DNA from: VBDM01 sp035651815
GTDB lineage: Bacteria > Pseudomonadota > Gammaproteobacteria > Burkholderiales > SG8-39
DNA: 6,621 bases
Direction of reading: 5' to 3'
Assembly (NCBI GenBank): GCA_035651815.1
Contig: DASRFB010000049.1
Location: 1 to 6,621, forward strand
Under the pieces are notes generated by a model, which was not told the DNA's origin, made no database searches, and saw nothing but the letters and a program-made list of their open reading frames with translations. Position numbers and translations under genes: made by a program. Of the stretch, positions 5,008 through 6,621 are shown one piece after another (within the stretch, counting starts at the first letter, position 1; the number at the start of each line of letters is the position of its first letter).

Positions 5008-6621
5008 ATGTTCAGCGTCGGCCGCCGAGTCCCGAGGCTCGAGGATCCCGATCTGCTCCGCGGGCAGGGCCGCTTCGTCGACGACATCGCGCTCCCGGGG
5101 ATGCTGCACGCGGCGTTCGTGCGCAGCCCGCACGCGCACGCGGGGATCCGCGGGATCGACAAGGCGGCGGCGCTCGCCTTGCCCGGCGTGCGCGCGGTGT
5201 TCACGCGCGCCGACCTGCTGCCGCATCTGAAGAGCGAGCGCCTCGTCGTCGGCCTTCCGAGCAAGAGCTACAAGCAGGACCTCAACCGCCCGGTGCTCGC
5301 GATCGACGAGGTGGTGCACGTCGGCGAGGCGGCGGCGATCGTGGTCGCCGACGACCGCTACCTCGCCGAGGACGGCGCCGCGCTGGTCGAGGTCGACTAC
5401 GAGCCGCTGCCCGCGGTGGCCGACTGCAAGGCGGCGCTCGCCGACGGCGCGCCGAAGGCTCACCGCGCCTCCCCGCACAACCTGCTCGCCGAGTTCCGCA
5501 TGGGCTACGGCGACGCCGACGCGGCCTTCGCGCGCGCGCCGCACGTCTTCCGCGAGTCGCTGCGCCAGCACCGCGGCGGCAGCCACTCGATCGAGTGCCG
5601 CGGCTGCGTCGCCGCGCACGACGCGATCGAGGACCGCCTCACGCTGTGGAGCTCGACGCAGATGCCGCACCAGGCGCTGCGGCAACTGTGCGACCTGCTC
5701 GGGCGCGACGAGAACCGCGTGCGCGTGGTGACGCCCGACGTGGGCGGCGGCTTCGGGCCGAAGCTCGTGTTCTACCCCGAGGACATCGCGACCGCGCTCG
5801 CCGCGATGCTCGTCGGCCGTCCGGTGAAGTGGATCGAGGACCGTCGCGAGCACTTCGTCGCGACCACGCAGGAGCGCGACCAGTACTGGGACATCGAGAT
5901 CGCCGTCGACCGCGACGCGCGCATCCTCGGCATCCGGGGCTCGATCATCCACGACCACGGCGCCTACACCGCGCGCGGCGTCAACCTGCCGCACAACTCG
6001 GCGGAGACCGTGCCGCTTCAATACGAGGTCCCCGCGTACGCGATGAGCGTGAAGGTGGCGCTCACGAACAAGGTGCCGGTGACGCCCGTGCGCGGCGCGG
6101 GACACCCGCAAGGCACCTTCGCGATCGAGCGGCTGCTCGACCGCGTCGCGCGCGAGCTCGGGCTCGACCGCGCCGAGGTCAGGCGGCGCAACCTGATCGG
6201 ACCCGAGAAGATGCCGTACGAGACGAAGCTGAAAGCGCGCGGCGGGCAGGCCGTGCTGCTCGACAGCGGCGACTATCCGAAGTGCCAGGCCGAGGCGCTC
6301 GAGCGCGCGGGCTGGAGCGATTTCCCGGCGCGCCAGCAGGCGGCGCGCAAGTCCGGGCGCTATCTCGGCATCGGCCTCGCGAACTACTGCAAAGGCACCG
6401 GCCGCGGCCCGTTCGAATCGGTCACGGTGCGCATCGGACCCTCGGGCCGCGTGCACGTGTATACAGGCGCCGCGGCGATGGGGCAGGGCACGCGGACCAT
6501 GCTCGCGCAGGTCGTCGCCGAGCAGCTCGGCGCCGATATTGCGAACGTCACCGTGACCACCGGCGACGCGGCCGCGATCGCGCTCGGCCTGGGCGGCTCG
6601 AACAGCCGCCAGACGGTGACG
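5008..6621 (+). CDS. Second molybdopterin-binding large subunit (L2), xanthine dehydrogenase family, 3' end outside window
   Basis: 538 residues are visible with the frame open to the right edge; a typical homologue would need about 220-250 more. The ATG follows the S stop codon directly (TGA then ATG), with only a weak AGGG at 5000-5003. Domains: a/b hammerhead about 18-135 (SVGRRVPRLEDPDLLRGQGR, FVRSPHAHAGI), first Mo-cofactor domain about 145-385, second from about 410. Motifs: ECRG 196-199, DVGGGFGPK with VGGGFG at 245-250, RPVKWIEDRRE, RGAGHPQGTFAIERLLD with RGAGHPQ at 362-368, GQGTRT 492-497, and SNSRQTVT at the cut end. The expected catalytic Glu (GxGE motif) would lie beyond the window. 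The active-site loop PVRGAGH differs from TYRAPGR of L1 and from AYRCSFR of CO dehydrogenase. L2 is a clear but divergent paralogue of L1, not a recent duplicate. The substrate is unknown; it may share M and S with L1. Confidence 0.95.
   Translation, partial: MFSVGRRVPRLEDPDLLRGQGRFVDDIALPGMLHAAFVRSPHAHAGIRGIDKAAALALPGVRAVFTRADLLPHLKSERLVVGLPSKSYKQDLNRPVLAIDEVVHVGEAAAIVVADDRYLAEDGAALVEVDYEPLPAVADCKAALADGAPKAHRASPHNLLAEFRMGYGDADAAFARAPHVFRESLRQHRGGSHSIECRGCVAAHDAIEDRLTLWSSTQMPHQALRQLCDLLGRDENRVRVVTPDVGGGFGPKLVFYPEDIATALAAMLVGRPVKWIEDRREHFVATTQERDQYWDIEIAVDRDARILGIRGSIIHDHGAYTARGVNLPHNSAETVPLQYEVPAYAMSVKVALTNKVPVTPVRGAGHPQGTFAIERLLDRVARELGLDRAEVRRRNLIGPEKMPYETKLKARGGQAVLLDSGDYPKCQAEALERAGWSDFPARQQAARKSGRYLGIGLANYCKGTGRGPFESVTVRIGPSGRVHVYTGAAAMGQGTRTMLAQVVAEQLGADIANVTVTTGDAAAIALGLGGSNSRQTVT

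Noticed and set aside
2172..5843. A 23-base identical stretch shared by L1 (2172-2194) and L2 (5821-5843)
   Set aside because: It encodes the conserved PVKWIEDR motif in both paralogues; shared codon preference explains the identity without recent gene conversion.
4498..6456. Long minus-strand ORF (652 codons) antisense to S and L2
   Set aside because: Same GC-driven shadow pattern; the opposite strand encodes a clear Fe-S subunit and a large subunit.

Overview
The window is a dense, very GC-rich (roughly 70% by eye) bacterial stretch. All six supported genes lie on the + strand with almost no intergenic space. The E. coli-type dihydroorotase, the class-1B-like dihydroorotate dehydrogenase, the three-subunit molybdenum hydroxylase and the TGTCATCCTGAG-type intergenic hairpins would fit an environmental proteobacterium, perhaps a betaproteobacterium. 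This placement is a weak inference, because such repeats also occur in other high-GC phyla.

Layout: (1) 1-230, the 3' end of a dihydroorotate dehydrogenase gene (pyrD type); (2) 231-340, a palindromic intergenic repeat element with a tandemly duplicated left arm; (3) 349-1392, pyrC, dihydroorotase; (4) 1389-3542, a molybdopterin-binding large subunit (L1) of the xanthine dehydrogenase/CoxL superfamily, starting on a GTG that overlaps the pyrC stop; (5) 3539-4399, the FAD-binding medium subunit (M), overlapping L1 by ATGA; (6) 4401-4508, a second, diverged copy of the palindromic element; (7) 4525-5007, the 2x[2Fe-2S] small subunit (S); (8) 5008 to the right edge, a second, different molybdopterin-binding large subunit (L2), cut off by the window.

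How they fit together: the first two genes catalyse consecutive steps of de novo pyrimidine synthesis (carbamoyl-aspartate to dihydroorotate to orotate). L1, M, S and L2 encode a cytoplasmic molybdenum hydroxylase in which electrons would pass from the Mo cofactor (L) through two [2Fe-2S] clusters (S) to FAD (M). The substrate cannot be read from the sequence. Neither large subunit carries the AYRCSFR active-site loop of true (form I) CO dehydrogenase.

Points that stand out: one M and one S gene are bracketed by two divergent large-subunit genes; L1 is short because a segment of the Mo-binding half appears to be missing; the pyrimidine gene pyrC is translationally overlapped with L1; and the two hairpin elements begin directly at the stop codons of the preceding genes and fill the only two sizeable gaps. 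I found no RNA gene, CRISPR array, insertion sequence or prophage feature, and the long minus-strand ORFs look like GC-driven shadows.
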